A DNA stretch of 64,000 bases from Channallabes apus (taxonomy: Eukaryota > Chordata > Actinopteri > Siluriformes > Clariidae). The position numbers were made by a program, and so were the translations under genes. Positions 42,831 through 54,300 of this stretch are shown in pieces. The notes under the pieces are model-generated. The model was not told where the DNA came from, made no database searches, and worked only from the letters and a program-made list of their open reading frames with translations. How positions within the stretch are numbered: position 1 is the first letter of the stretch; every line of letters begins with the position of its first letter. Where the stretch lies: the NCBI GenBank assembly GCA_030522415.1, contig CM060124.1:31547254-31611253 (forward strand), in the 5' to 3' direction.

Positions 42831-43224
42831 TGCCGAAAGAGCCTCCTCCACGTATTCCTCCATCGCCCTGGTCTCCTCCAGGAATAATGGGTAAATACAC
42901 GAGCAAGGCGGTGTTTTCCCCGGCAGGAGGTCAATCACGCAGTCCCATGGACGATGAGGGGGAAGTCTCACTGCTGCCCTAATACTAAACACATCCTCAA
43001 ACTGGGCATACTCTGATGGCACGTTAGTTGACACTTGGGCACGCGGGCTTTCAATACTGGTTGTTTGGACCATCAATGTTAACAGTTTACAAAATTTTGT
43101 GCATCTGGGGGCCCAGGAAGTGATGGTCGAATTTGCCCAATTAAAATTAGGGTTGTGAAAAGTGAGCCAAGGAAGTCCCAGTACGACGGACTGATCAGAC
43201 CAAGAAACTCAAAGAACCAAAACA

Positions 43225-43585
43225 CAACCTAGACGGTCGGAATCATACGCTGAATACTGCTCAGTCTTGAACTTGAAACTGCCTCTTTCCTGCGCGCGCA
43301 GGCCCGGTCCCTGCGGACACCGCTCAGTCCTGAGGAGCAAAAAACCAGTGTACAAAAGGACATTAGTGACAAGCATGGACACACAAAAACAACAGTGAAC
43401 GGACAGGGACCTACGGGTTCGGCTGGTTTAAATAGTGACACACACGGGAGAGACACAGGTGAAACTAATTTGACATTACTGGGAGACATACCAACGTTGA
43501 CACACTAGGGGGAGACAAAGCTACGGCTCAGTAATCCGGAGAACCAGATCTTATTCCCCGGGGCCGTGGTAGCACAGGTGTGACA
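43225..43585 (-). repeat. Possible LTR associated with the Gypsy remnant
   Basis: On the minus strand it begins TGTCACAC and carries a TATTTAAACC box. It precedes pol with no gag in between, so either an internal deletion or a solo LTR. The end is not defined. Confidence 0.4.
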
Positions 43586-43589
43586 GAGA

Positions 43590-44349
43590 GCAACTTACCT
43601 TTTCTTACCGTACGAGGCATAAAATAATACTTGATTAACCCAAGTATTCCCTTTTTATTTTTTTATGTTCAATTTCCACCAAAATGTGTTTTCTTCTAGT
43701 AATGCTATTGACCATCACTGAACAACTTCTTCAATAGGCTCAGTATCTTTTTCCTCTTTATGGAATGTTTCCCACCACATATGATATAAGACAGAAGATT
43801 ATAAGTTGAAATGCACCCGTTTCACACATCACATAAAAATGCAAAGAACCAAACAGAGTAAAAACAGGACATACACATACACACAGTAAAGACCAGAACA
43901 TACACATCTCCTAATAAACTACAGTATTATGCAATAACAAGAGAAATAACAGGAAGAATACATTATGTGCACCTGCAGCTTTCTACCTGTTTTCTACTTG
44001 TTTGTTACTAAAAGCTCTTCATATAACTTTCATAATAATAAAAAAATTTATTATCAAGCTGATTATTAGTAGATTCACTGCAGAGAGCTTGTACATGATG
44101 ATACACATGTGAGTAACAGCTCCCCCTTGTGGGGGTAAAAATATATCTGGTAGATTTCACGAGATGCTTCACTATTAAACCACTCAGTACTCAGGGTGAT
44201 GGTGATGTGCCGGAAATAATAAACGAGAAAAGTGAATGATTACAGAGACTCTAATCACAGGGTCTGAAAAAAAAGCAGTGCTATATTAAAAACCAGGCAG
44301 ATTCAGTTCATTAGCTTTTTTTTCTTTCTCAGTAGTATAAAGCGCATCT
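43590..44349 (-). other. 3' flank of aste1 copy B
   Basis: Contains the 3' untranslated region directly below 44350. No further gene is seen. Confidence 0.5.
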
Positions 44350-47300
44350 TCACACATTCGCACTGTCCTTTTCATTGCCTATCTGATGTGTGAACACACT
44401 GCTCAGATCATCCGCTGGATCGTTGTGCTTCACAGCAGCCTGTAGATTTCGGTAAAGCTCTACGGCGAAAGAGGCTCCGGCGAGAAGAGACTCGGGTTCG
44501 ATGCCCCTCATCAGCTCGTGAGCGATGGTGTGTACCAGAGAGCCGTTGTATAGCCTGAGGAACACACAAAGAGTTCACACACTGTTGAACCTGGATCATA
44601 GTTTAGCAATAACACAACATACATTAATCTCAGATTTCTTGTTTTAACCGTCTGGTGTGTGGAGCTGGACCTGATCCAAGTAGTGTAACTTGAATCCCAT
44701 GATGGTTTAACGCCTGAAGGTGGGAGGGGCCAGAACATGGTTGACTCCACCCCAGAACTGTTGGGATCTTTTTAACTTCCAAAGTCTTCGTTTTGTCTCA
44801 AAACACCCTGCGTGATCTCAAGCACCTTTTCATCATTTTGTGCTTCATCCAGCTGTCAATCAATATGCTATCTGACACACCCTCAGTTGTGAGGGAGTTT
44901 TTTTAATAACTACAGCCTCCATGGGTGAGGTTTTATGACTCACTGTTTACTCGTTAATCAGAGTTTAACTACTAATTACCTACAAAACTTATTTCTATTC
45001 TAAGCACATCTTTACTTACTTACAAAGAACTCATCATTCTGGATAAAACTCCATAGAGATGCTTTGATGATTCTGTTATGAATTTACAATCATATAGATG
45101 AAAAAAGATAAGGAATAAGAAGTGGACGTACCACGCTAGCTCCGGCTCGGGCACTGCACGGTTCAGCAGCTGGTTCAGAATGAAGCTGTCACTCAAACAG
45201 GACAGCCACTGACAGTAAGCGTGAGCCAGCTCCAGGTCCAAGTGTTTCTCACCATTGCGATCCTGAAGGCTTTTAATCCTCGAAATCACAGTGCCTGCCT
45301 CTGCGTATAGGAGAAGAACAGGAGACCATATGTCCAAACCACATGTTGGATTTCACTTTTTGCACTTCATTTAAGACATGTACTCTAGGTGTGCTACAGA
45401 ATCTCGAATTATAAATATTGCTGTTTGATCTTTAACTACCTTGATTTAATGTCTACCTATCTCAATTTACTCTATTCATCTTTTATTTTATTTTTTTTAC
45501 TATATCTTGGCTGGATCTTTACCTGTGTTTACATTTATGGTACTTGATTTTTTTAATATTCGTTTTTGAACATTCTGATCAATAGTCCAGCACTATTCAC
45601 TATTCACTGCCATGTTCAATAGAAATCTATCTCTGTTCTTTAACTATCTTGTTAAGATTTTTAATTATCTCACTCATCTAATCATTATCCCAGTTTGTTC
45701 TTTATCTATCCTGACCTGTCTACCTGTTCCTATCTCAGTCTGACCTTTACCCTTCTCAGTCTGATGTTCTTTGCACAGGTGTCCGTAGACCAGGTTGATG
45801 ATTAAAGCCCAGGACATTTCGGCCGTTGGCTCGGGCTGTGCATGTTTCAGCCAGAAACCGGTGACGCACACAGCTAGCTGCAGATTTGCTGGAATGAGGA
45901 GTGAATTGAACCCCGGAGACACACACAGAGCCTCTAACAGGATCTGCAGGCGAACATTCTCCGGTGACTGGAACAGAAGGTCACAAAATGTGTATTATGT
46001 TAATAATCATAAATAATTTAAGTGCTTTATAAATGTAATCATTTATTTCTTGAAAATGTAAAATGCTGAACTACTGTAGGGTTTCTGCATGACTAAATGA
46101 AACTGAAACATTGGCATGTAATTTATGTAGATAAAATAATTTTATTTTAATTATGGATTCATCTTTGGTGGGATAAAATAATAATTACACCCTGTCGTCT
46201 CTTCTCAGCTGAAGATCATTAATCTTTGATTAATACATTTTTATATTCTACAGCAGGGCTTCTCAAAGATCTGGACTACATAGCAGGTTAATCCAGACCT
46301 AGCCCTGTAAGTTACAAGCAAGTTTAATAAAAGGCATTTGCTTTGCTTCTGGAACTTTGATCTTGACTAGAAGTCAGATTTGGACGTTTCAATATTAGGT
46401 TTGAGAAACCCTGTTCTATAGGCAGCACAGAGCCTACAGGTAAATCACAGAACAGGTTAGTTTTACAGAACACAGGTTAGTTTCTTAGAACGTTTCCTAA
46501 GAGAGAACCATGTGAAACTTGGGAAAGTCTTATAGTATGTGATTTGTAAAATAAAAATGTTTAGTTAAATCACAATAACTAATAGTAAAACTGAGATAAA
46601 CCAAAAGCACTACCTCCCACAGCGAGTCAAGGTTTGTTACACGTCTTGGTGGAACAGCTGGAACCATGTAGCTGGTCAGCTTTATTCCTTGTCTGTCGTA
46701 TTCCTCCACATTATATTGCTCTTCCTCTTTCAGCCACCTGTTACGCAGCAGAACGCCGTACGTCACCTGTCTAACTGGTTGAGACGTCTTACTGCTGCTG
46801 GTCAGCCCAAAGTTCTCCACCTGAATGCTCATCATGACTCTCCTCAGTATCAGGACTTCGGTGATGATGGAAGCCAGCTTGCCTTCTGCCAGAGGTTTCA
46901 GAGTCCAGTCTGGCAGGTTCTGTAAAGGGCCTGGAGGCCTTATCGGTGGTTCTCCACTCATGAAGAACTGGGCTATGGAGCTTGGAGTGAGTTGGTAGTC
47001 TTCCATTCCCTGATGTATTGCATCTTCCATTTCCTGATGTATTGCTTTCTTCCCCTGGGGTCTAAAGAGAGCGTTGATGGCTTCTTCTGGGCTGCGAAAC
47101 CGTGACAGCCGAATGAGTAATTCATGAATCTGGGCACTTCTTCCAGGTCTGATAAAGATGTTTAGAAACACACTCTTGTCCAATTTGGTGAAGTCGTTTC
47201 CCAGGATGGTAGCAAAAAGTGGAAGGTGATCCTTGTTCATGCCTTTAAAAGCATTACATAAAGTATGAACATGGTATGACTTGGTAAGGATGTAGTTATT

Positions 47301-47858
47301 TTGTCTCAGCACTTTAATTTCCCTCCACTGGAAATGAGTGATGGGCAAATATCCACTCTCGAGGTTGTAGATATAAAAATCACTGTCGTTGGACAGAACA
47401 GGACAGTTCCACTCGTTGGCCAATGCTGCCACTTCCCAATCTGCCTCTCCCAGACACTGAATAAAGGGAACTTCGAGTTTCCGGAGGATCTGCCTGAACA
47501 CATCTATCACAAGAATGGGTAAAATTTCTCCTGAACCTCCCATGGACACGTTGTTGGCTCTTGTAATTCTATCTTGACGTCTTGCATTATTGGTTTCCAA
47601 TTTTTTGCCACTGACGTCGTCCCCTCCATCGAGCACCACGTAGGGCTCAATACTGCACATTTTAAGATTCGTAAAAAACAATGTGACAATTTCCTCAAAT
47701 CCTTCGTAATCTCCGCCGTGTTTTTGGTCCAGAGAAGACCTGAAGTAAAGATTGTAATACAGATTGGATCCATCAATGATGAGTTTGCTTTCTCTAAAGC
47801 AGTGACTTTTCAGAAAGTCACTCTTCTCGATGTAGCTCTGCAGACCCCGAACTCCCAT
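44350..47858 (-). CDS. aste1: Protein asteroid homolog 1 (XPG/FEN1-like), copy B, complete
   Basis: Four coding exons on the minus strand: 47858-46614 (415 codons), 45967-45751, 45300-45132 and 44554-44350. All have consistent splice sites and phases (0, 1, 0) and end in TGA at 44350-44352. The total is 611 residues, somewhat shorter than the roughly 680 I recall for mammalian ASTE1. The start MGVRGLQSYI is chosen over an upstream in-frame ATG at 47919, because the exon boundary (acceptor TTTATCCAG) lies at 47877. XPG motifs are intact: KLIIDGSNLYY, VVLDGGDD, CLGEADWEVAALA and LSNDSDFYI. The C-terminal exons encode the helical region ending NEKDSANV. It is a putative nuclear structure-specific nuclease. 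It is a paralogue of the copy at 1071-2746, and the two are most similar in exons 2 and 3 and the promoter. Confidence 0.9.
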
Positions 47859-48360
47859 TGTGACACAAAGTTTGATCCTGGATAAACAAAACACTGCAGT
47901 TAAGTAGGTTAAGTCGGACATTTACACAAAATAATCTGCAAAAATTTAATACAAACAATGGACTATTCCATATATTTTAATATATAACTTGTGTTTAGTT
48001 CAGTTTATAATGCAGTTTAACATTATTACAGACAGCAACAATAGTTCAAGAGAAAGAAAATTGTATAATAATTGAATAAATAAATGAGTATATTTAAAAA
48101 ACAGTTATTTTATGTGTTTTATGACTTCTGATATAACATAGGGTAAAAAAAAACATAAATTATAAACAACACTCTTAATCTCCTAGAAATTATATTTAAA
48201 TGCAAGGCAATTACACAGGACGATGACGAACATTATGGTTTTTATTGCTGGTGTCATTTTTATCAGTTGCCCTCTGCAATATGTCATCTTATGTTTATAT
48301 GAAAGTATAAATAAGTCATTAATAATTAATAAAAGAAGGTTTTTGAATCCGGTGACTTAC

Positions 48361-48490
48361 CTTTAACTCCCTGTAAAGCCTTCAGTAAGCAGATCAGTAA
48401 GTAAGTGAGCAGAAGAAGGCTGTCGTTCTGGGGCTTTGCTGTAGTTTCGCGTCTCAAACCGCACAGTGTCCTCCTCAGGCTGTCTCAGTC
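48361..48490 (-). other. aste1: 5' non-coding exon of aste1 copy B (distal end approximate)
   Basis: Donor AAAG/GTAAGTCACC on the minus strand; the sequence is nearly identical to 3368-3480 of copy A, with a small insertion (GGGGCTTTGCTGTA) unique to this copy. Confidence 0.5.
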
Positions 48491-48592
48491 TCTCATAGAA
48501 TAAGAGAGTTGCTTAGAAGCAGGCTGCTGGTGTGACCCCCCCTTTTTCCCCCAGGAGTACTGAAGCAGGAGTAATGAAACTTACTGAGAAAG

Positions 48593-48604
48593 GAAAGCGA
48601 AAGT
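48593..48604 (-). promoter_or_regulatory. ISRE/IRF-like site upstream of aste1 copy B
   Basis: GAAAGCGAAAGT fits GAAANNGAAA and lies at the position equivalent to 3593-3604 of copy A, within a conserved promoter block. Interferon responsiveness is an inference from the motif. Confidence 0.5.
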
Positions 48605-48639
48605 TAGAGAGGAGCAGGATGTGGTTTGTATTGTATGCT

Positions 48640-49080
48640 GTTATTTAATCAATTTGTTTATTTATTCATTTCATTTAGTTAGTCATTAGTTATGACTTTA
48701 TTAATGAAGTTATTAATTTATTTATTGATATATGTATTTATTATGTATGTATGTATTTATTTATTTATTTATTTATTTTTATTAAAACATGGCATGCTGT
48801 TATTTAATGTATTCAATTAATTCATTTATTTAATTTATTCATTTATTTAATAATTTACATTTGGGCATGGCACAGACTTTCTTATACAGCGTGCTTTGAA
48901 ATTTCTGTCACTGGTGTGGTGGAAATTCTGAAAATGTTATTAAGACTGTAGCGCAGCCACATAAGGGGCAATTTTACTGTGTAAATAAGTCGGTTTAAAA
49001 TGAGGAAAACTGCAGCACTGTATTAATTGTGCCCCAAGGGTTTGTTTGTGCCTACTGTATGAACTATGTGTATTGGTTCC
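48640..49080. other. AT-rich low-complexity DNA
   Basis: TTTA/TTTAT-rich stretch at about 48660-48850, then unique sequence. No gene. Confidence 0.6.
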
Positions 49081-49369
49081 CGCTCTCAAACTCTCGCGAG
49101 ACTACGTTGCTGGTCGGCCCGGGAAAATGTTGACGCACGTGGTCACATGACCCGGAAATAAAAGCCGGTCCGGAAAAACACTCGAGGAGGGAGTTTGGAG
49201 TTTTCAGCGCGCTGGTTTCATGTTGGTATTATCGGAGGTTGTAAGGAGAACAGAGAAGACTGTGCTTTGCGGGATTTCCACACCAGTTGGATTATAGCCG
49301 TCTACATTGCTTCTTTCTGGTTCTCATTCTCCGTCATCGGCCTCCTAGGATTATACCATCATTTCTGGT

Positions 49370-49692
49370 TCGATTCCCCGGCCAGGCTCGATTCCCGTCT
49401 CTGTGTGCATGGAGTTTGCATGTTCTACCCGTGCTTGGTGGGTTTCCTCCGGGTACTCCGGTTTCCTCCCACAGTCCAAAGATATGCAGGTTAGGCTAAT
49501 TGGCGTTCCTAAATTGCCCGTAGTGTGTGATTGGGTGTGTGAGTGTGTGTATGTGTGTGTGCCCTGCGATGGATTGGCACCCTGTCCAGGGTGTACCCCA
49601 CCTAGTGCCCGAAGTCTCCTGGGATAGGCTCCAGGTCCCCCGCGACCCTGAACACAGGATTAAGCGGTATAGAAAATGAATGAATGAATGAA
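49370..49692 (+). repeat. tRNA-derived SINE, 5'-truncated, with target duplication
   Basis: It starts within the B-box region (GATTCCCC), has the full body and the tail AGAAAATGAATGAATGAATG, and is flanked by TTCTGGT at 49363-49369 and 49693-49699. It is inserted in an otherwise continuous unidentified sequence (about 49090-49950) that has a TATA-like AATAAAAGCC near 49157. Confidence 0.88.
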
Positions 49693-50254
49693 TTCTGGTG
49701 AGGCCGATCCATCTCCTCCATTCACACATACAATAACCTGGACTTTGGACATTCTACACACTCACTTACACTCCATTTTCATTATATATATTTTGTATAT
49801 ATTGTTTATTTTATTTGTTTTCGTGGTTGGTGCACCTTTTTGGTTTTCCTTTTTGTATAATACACTTTTGGTTTGGTTAAATAGGTCTTGTGTCTTATTC
49901 TTGCTCTCTGGGTTTTGAAGCAATCAAGCACAAAGCTAAAGAGCTCTGTTTTAGTGTAACCTTAGTTAAGGCCATTTTAGCTGAGCGTTACAAGACAAGT
50001 AAATCATACACTGGATAAGAGCAAAGTAACAAAGGTTTTATTTTAGACTTCTGCAGAAGGACCAGTCTCATACAGCAAACAGTTGCAGCATAGATAAAGG
50101 TGATCTCTTTCTCTCAGGTGTCCTCTTTCATACACAAACATCTCTGTTTACATAATCAACGCCCCGTACATGAAGTTCCTGCATTCAAACTCATGACTCT
50201 TTATCTGCCCCAGACCAGATGTCCATACCTTATCATTCCAAGATGATTTCCAAG

Positions 50255-53200
50255 AAATTCCAAGATGGCGCCGGTGAGGTCGGCTGCCGTCACGACTGCT
50301 CCGACCACCTTTTCTTTGTTTCTGTTCTTTAAGCTAGTTTTCAGTGTTTTAAAATCGGCAAAATCACCACCATTGAGTACATTAGGTATGATAGAGACAT
50401 TCTTGTTTCTATTGGTAAACAATGTACTCACAATTCGACGTTTTTAACTCCGGATCCGAGCTGGCCGAGTGAGATCCTGAGGGAGAACAATGGACGCGAC
50501 GCGAAGCGACGAACCCGAGGGAGACGAGCTGGTGTGAGGAACCGGCTCAGGACCCGTGCACACCGCACACCTCTGCCTAGCATCCTGCTCGCCAACGTCC
50601 AGTCACTGGAGAACAAGCTCGATGACCTCAGGGCCAGGATAAAGTTCCAGAGAGACATTCGGGACTGCAATCTCCTCTGCTTCACCGAGACATGGCTGAA
50701 CCCAGCGGTGCCAGACCACGCCATACAGCCGGCCGAGTTCTTTTCGGTTCACCGCATGGACAGGACGCGGGACTCGGGGAAGTCAAGAGGAGGCGGCGTG
50801 TGCTTAATGGTGAACAACAGCTGGTGCAACAGCGCGAGCGTTGTTCCTCTTACACGCTCCTGCACACCAAACCTGGAACTACTGTCCATCATGTGTCGTC
50901 CATTTTATCTTCCACGGGAGTTCACATCGGTCATAATCAGTGCCGTTTACATTCCTCCACAAGCAGACACAGACACTGCCTTATGCGAGCTGCATGAGGC
51001 GCTCACACAGCACCAGACACAACACCGGGACGCTGCGCTCATTGTGGCAGGGGATTTTAATAGTGCCAACCTCAAACGCGCAGCGCCGAACTTTTATCAG
51101 CACATCACCTGCCCCACCAGGGGCGAAAGGACACTGGACCATTGTTATACCACGGTCAAAGACGGTTACAAGGCACAATCTCGTCCAGCGTTTGGTAAAT
51201 CCGACCACGCCGCCATTTTCCTCATGCCAAAATATAAACAAAGGCTGAAACAGGAAGTTCCGGTCCTGAGGGAGGTCGCGCGCTGGACGGACCAATCGGT
51301 GGCCGCGTTACAGGACGCACTCGATGACGGAGACTGGGACATGTTCAGAAACAGCTCCGATGATGACGTCAGCGTGTTTACGGAACCGGTTGTGGGATTT
51401 ATTGAAAAGCTGGCAGACGATACGGTAGAGAAAAAGACTATCAGAACGTTTCCCAACCAGAAGCCGTGGGTGGATAAAACCATCCGCGACGCTCTGAGAT
51501 CTCGCACAGCTGCCTACAACACGGGACTTGCGTCGGGGGACATGGAACCGTACAAGGCTGCGTCATATAACGTCCGGAAGGCGGTGAAAGAGGCGAAGCA
51601 GCGCTACGGGAGAAAACTAGAGTCACAGCTTCAACAGAGTGACTCTAGGAGCCTGTGGCAGGGACTAAGAACAATAACGGATTATAAAGCACCAGCATCC
51701 GGTATGACGAACGCGGACGCGACTCTGGCAGACGAGCTGAACACATTTTACGCTCGCTTCGAGGCTGCAGCTAAAGACGCTAGCAATGCTAATGCTAACG
51801 GCGCTAATGCTAACGGCGCTAATGCTAGCGGCGCTAACGGCTGCAGACAGGAAGACACAGCCAGCACCGGGAACGCGCTCATCATCTCCGAGCACGACGT
51901 GAGGATAGCCTTCAAGAGAGTGAACACCAGGAAAGCAGCAGGACCAGACGGCATCTCAGGTCGTATTCTCAGAGCCTGCGCAGACCAACTAGCACCTGTG
52001 TTCACTGAGATATTCAACATCTCTTTATCTCAGTCGGTGATCCCCACATGCTTCAAAGAGTCCATTATTGTTCCTGTTCCAAAGAAACCACATCCTGCTT
52101 CCCTCAATGACTATCGCCCTGTAGCTCTCACCTCAGTAGTGATGAAGTGCTTTGAACGCCTTATCAGAGACTTCATCATTTCTTCACTACCCGACACACT
52201 GGACCCACTACAGTTTGCATACCGTCAGAACCGCTCCACAGACGATGCAATCTCTCATCTCCTCCACACATCACTCACTCACCTGGACACTAGGAAAGGG
52301 AATTATGTTAAAATGCTCTTCATCGACTACAGCTCTGCTTTTAACACAATAATTCCCTCCACACTCACCACCAAGCTGGAGCACCTGGGACTGAGCTCAT
52401 CTATATGTCAGTGGATCTCCAATTTTCTGACTGGCAGACCACAGGCAGTAAGGATGGGCGGACATGTCTCAGCCACACTCACCCTCAGCACTGGAGCCCC
52501 CCAGGGTTGTGTTCTGAGCCCCCTGCTGTACTCTTTGTACACCCACGACTGCGTTGCCACTACCAACTCCACCTCCATCATCAAGTTTGCTGACGACACC
52601 GTCGTGGTCGGACTGATCACCAACAATGATGAGTCGGACTACCTAGAGGAGATTGGAAATCTGGAGAACTGGTGCCAGAGGAACAATCTCCTCCTGAACG
52701 TCAGTAAGACAAAGGAGCTGATAGTGGACTTTAGCACAAAGCAGGAGAGGAACTACCAGACCCCCGTCATCAACAGGAGCCCAGTGGAGAGAGTGGACAG
52801 CTTCAGATACCTCGGTGTTCACATCACGCAGGACCTATCATGGTCCTGTCACATCAGCACCGTGGTGAAAAAAGCCCGGCAGCGTCTCTACCACCTCAGA
52901 CGCTTGAGAGACTTTAGACTGCCCTCCAAGGTGCTCAGGAACTTCTACTCCTGCACCATAGAGAGCATCCTGACGGGAAACATCCCGACCTGGTTCGGGA
53001 ACAGCACCATGCAGGACAGACGAGCTCTACAGAGGGTGGTGCGATCAGCCGAGCGCATCATCCGCACTGAGCTCCCTGACCTACACTCCATCTAGAGCAA
53101 GCGGTGCTGGACTAAGGCCAGGAAGATCATGAAGGACCTCAGTCACCCCAGTAATGGACTGTTCTCTTTGTTGCGGTCTGGGAAGAGATTCCGCTCCCTA

Positions 53201-53645
53201 AAGGCCAACACAGAGAGACTGAGGAGGAGCTTCTTCCCGCAGGCGATAAGGTCTCTCAATCACACAATCACACCACAAACACAGGACTAATAACATCTTT
53301 TAAACTCACAACACTGACTGGACAATCATGGACACATTCATACACACTTGCACTAAATACTCATACATCTGGACAATTGCACATGTCACCTCCATGCATA
53401 CTTGCACAACCACTGTCACTTTAATCCTATATTTTTGCAATATTTTATTATGCCCTTATGCACAGTTAATTTTACTAGTTAAATTTATTTCTTTAGTATT
53501 TCCTTTTTATTGATTATTTATTTTACGTACAAGCTTTTATTTTCTTTTTTTAAGGTCACTGGCGGTCGTATAAAGCATTTCACTGCATATTATACTGTGT
53601 ATGATTGTGTATGTGACCAATAAAATTTGAATTTGAATTTGAATT
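50255..53645 (+). mobile_element. Rex1-like non-LTR retrotransposon, nearly full length
   Basis: About 3.4 kb starting near AAGATGGCGCCGGTGAGG and ending in the short tandem tail AATTTGAATTTGAATTTGAA. It encodes endonuclease and reverse transcriptase and sits inside a retroviral LTR. The assignment to the Rex1/CR1 group rests on protein recall. Confidence 0.85.
50534..53095 (+). pseudogene. LINE ORF2: endonuclease + reverse transcriptase, one premature stop
   Basis: 853 codons are open. The endonuclease (about residues 15-230) has CFTETWLNP, AGDFNSANL and the GKSDHAAIF motif. The reverse transcriptase (about 440-720) has RKAAGPDGISG, NDYRPVALTSV, LFIDYSSAFNT, GAPQGCVLSPLLY and the catalytic FADDTVV. 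Between them lies an in-frame Asn-Ala-Asn-Gly repeat. The frame is open upstream to about 50388, and a one-base shift there separates it from the ATG at 50265. At the 3' end a TAG at 53093-53095 interrupts a frame that otherwise continues about 63 codons to 53290. So only two lesions separate it from the expected form. Confidence 0.9.
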
Positions 53646-53802
53646 TATTCAGAGACAACTACATTTTTTTCTATTCTGTTCTTGGCCTTGTGTTTCTAAG
53701 CTTCGACAAACAACATCAAAACTTCTAACGTCTACAGTACGTGACACACTTACTACAAGGATCAGAATTAATACATAATTAAAATATGATTTTCCCATTA
53801 CA

Positions 53803-54300
53803 ATTTTCCCCTTTTGTCATTCTATGACAACCTAAATATTTTAATTCTACAATTCAAAACAATACTAATAAGCTATGCATTAGGTAAATTTCATTAGATA
53901 TTGTCTCTCCAACCTGGGTTTTTAAACATCACTAACAATCCAATGCACACAGAGGACACTACAGCTGTCTTTATGGGGACAGACCCCTGTCACAAAAACA
54001 TTTTTGAAAAATTTTGCAACCTACTTAAATATACATGCTTTATACTTCTCTAAAGATTTACATTATGTCTTCTTCCATATCATGATCTAAAAATTCAAAA
54101 TGATAGTCACCGGAATTTTAAACTGTCAGAAGTCGGGTCGTCCCAGTCCGTTTTCCGTTTTGTGTTCTCAGTCTGTCTTAACATTTGATATTTTATTGTG
54201 TTCAGAACTAGTTCCTGTATACATCTGCAAATACAGGGTGTTATACAGAGGCCTAACAAGATTATAATCCCAATTGGTAGAACACTATAAACCAGCCAAT
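53803..54300 (-). pseudogene. Endogenous retrovirus env, transmembrane-subunit end
   Basis: On the minus strand a hydrophobic stretch of about 20 residues is followed by a Cys-rich juxtamembrane motif and a hydrophilic tail, ending at a stop near 54115. This layout is that of a retroviral TM subunit C-terminus. It lies between the Gypsy fragment and the polypurine tract of the LTR. The ectodomain is missing. It is a remnant of an old infection and not functional. Confidence 0.55.

Larger units (their letters stand above)
40985..43200 (-). pseudogene. Ty3/Gypsy pol remnant
   Basis: Read on the minus strand in order: end of the protease and LGLPWL linker (about 43200-43080), reverse transcriptase N-part (43076-42830), interruption by SINE/LINE tails (42464-42830), the catalytic part with YLDDILIYS, RNase H start ([14 protein letters not shown]) and the integrase (CATTKHHRGLP zinc-finger end, HIAVDFVTDLP core). 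The RT, RNase H and integrase segments stay in one frame, broken by stops at about 42027 and 41634. The 3' end is missing. The element is inactive. Confidence 0.9.
49955..53802 (-). repeat. Endogenous retrovirus LTR, split by a LINE
   Basis: Read on the minus strand it starts TGTAATGGG at 53802 and ends GTTACA at 49955, so the ends are inverted (TGTAA/TTACA). Without the LINE at 50255-53645 it is about 457 bp. An AATAAAACC signal lies near 50037. A purine-rich tract (AAAAGGGGAAAAT) adjoins it at 53803-53815, as expected for a 3' LTR. Confidence 0.6.

Noticed and set aside
47859..47921. Upstream ATG extending aste1 copy B by 21 residues
   Set aside because: It lies upstream of the splice acceptor at 47878, so it is intronic. 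The family start MGV is 63 bp downstream.
49090..49360. Promoter of a host gene
   Set aside because: TATA-like and GC-rich motifs are present, but no exon or conserved reading frame follows. It could be part of an LTR; evidence is insufficient.
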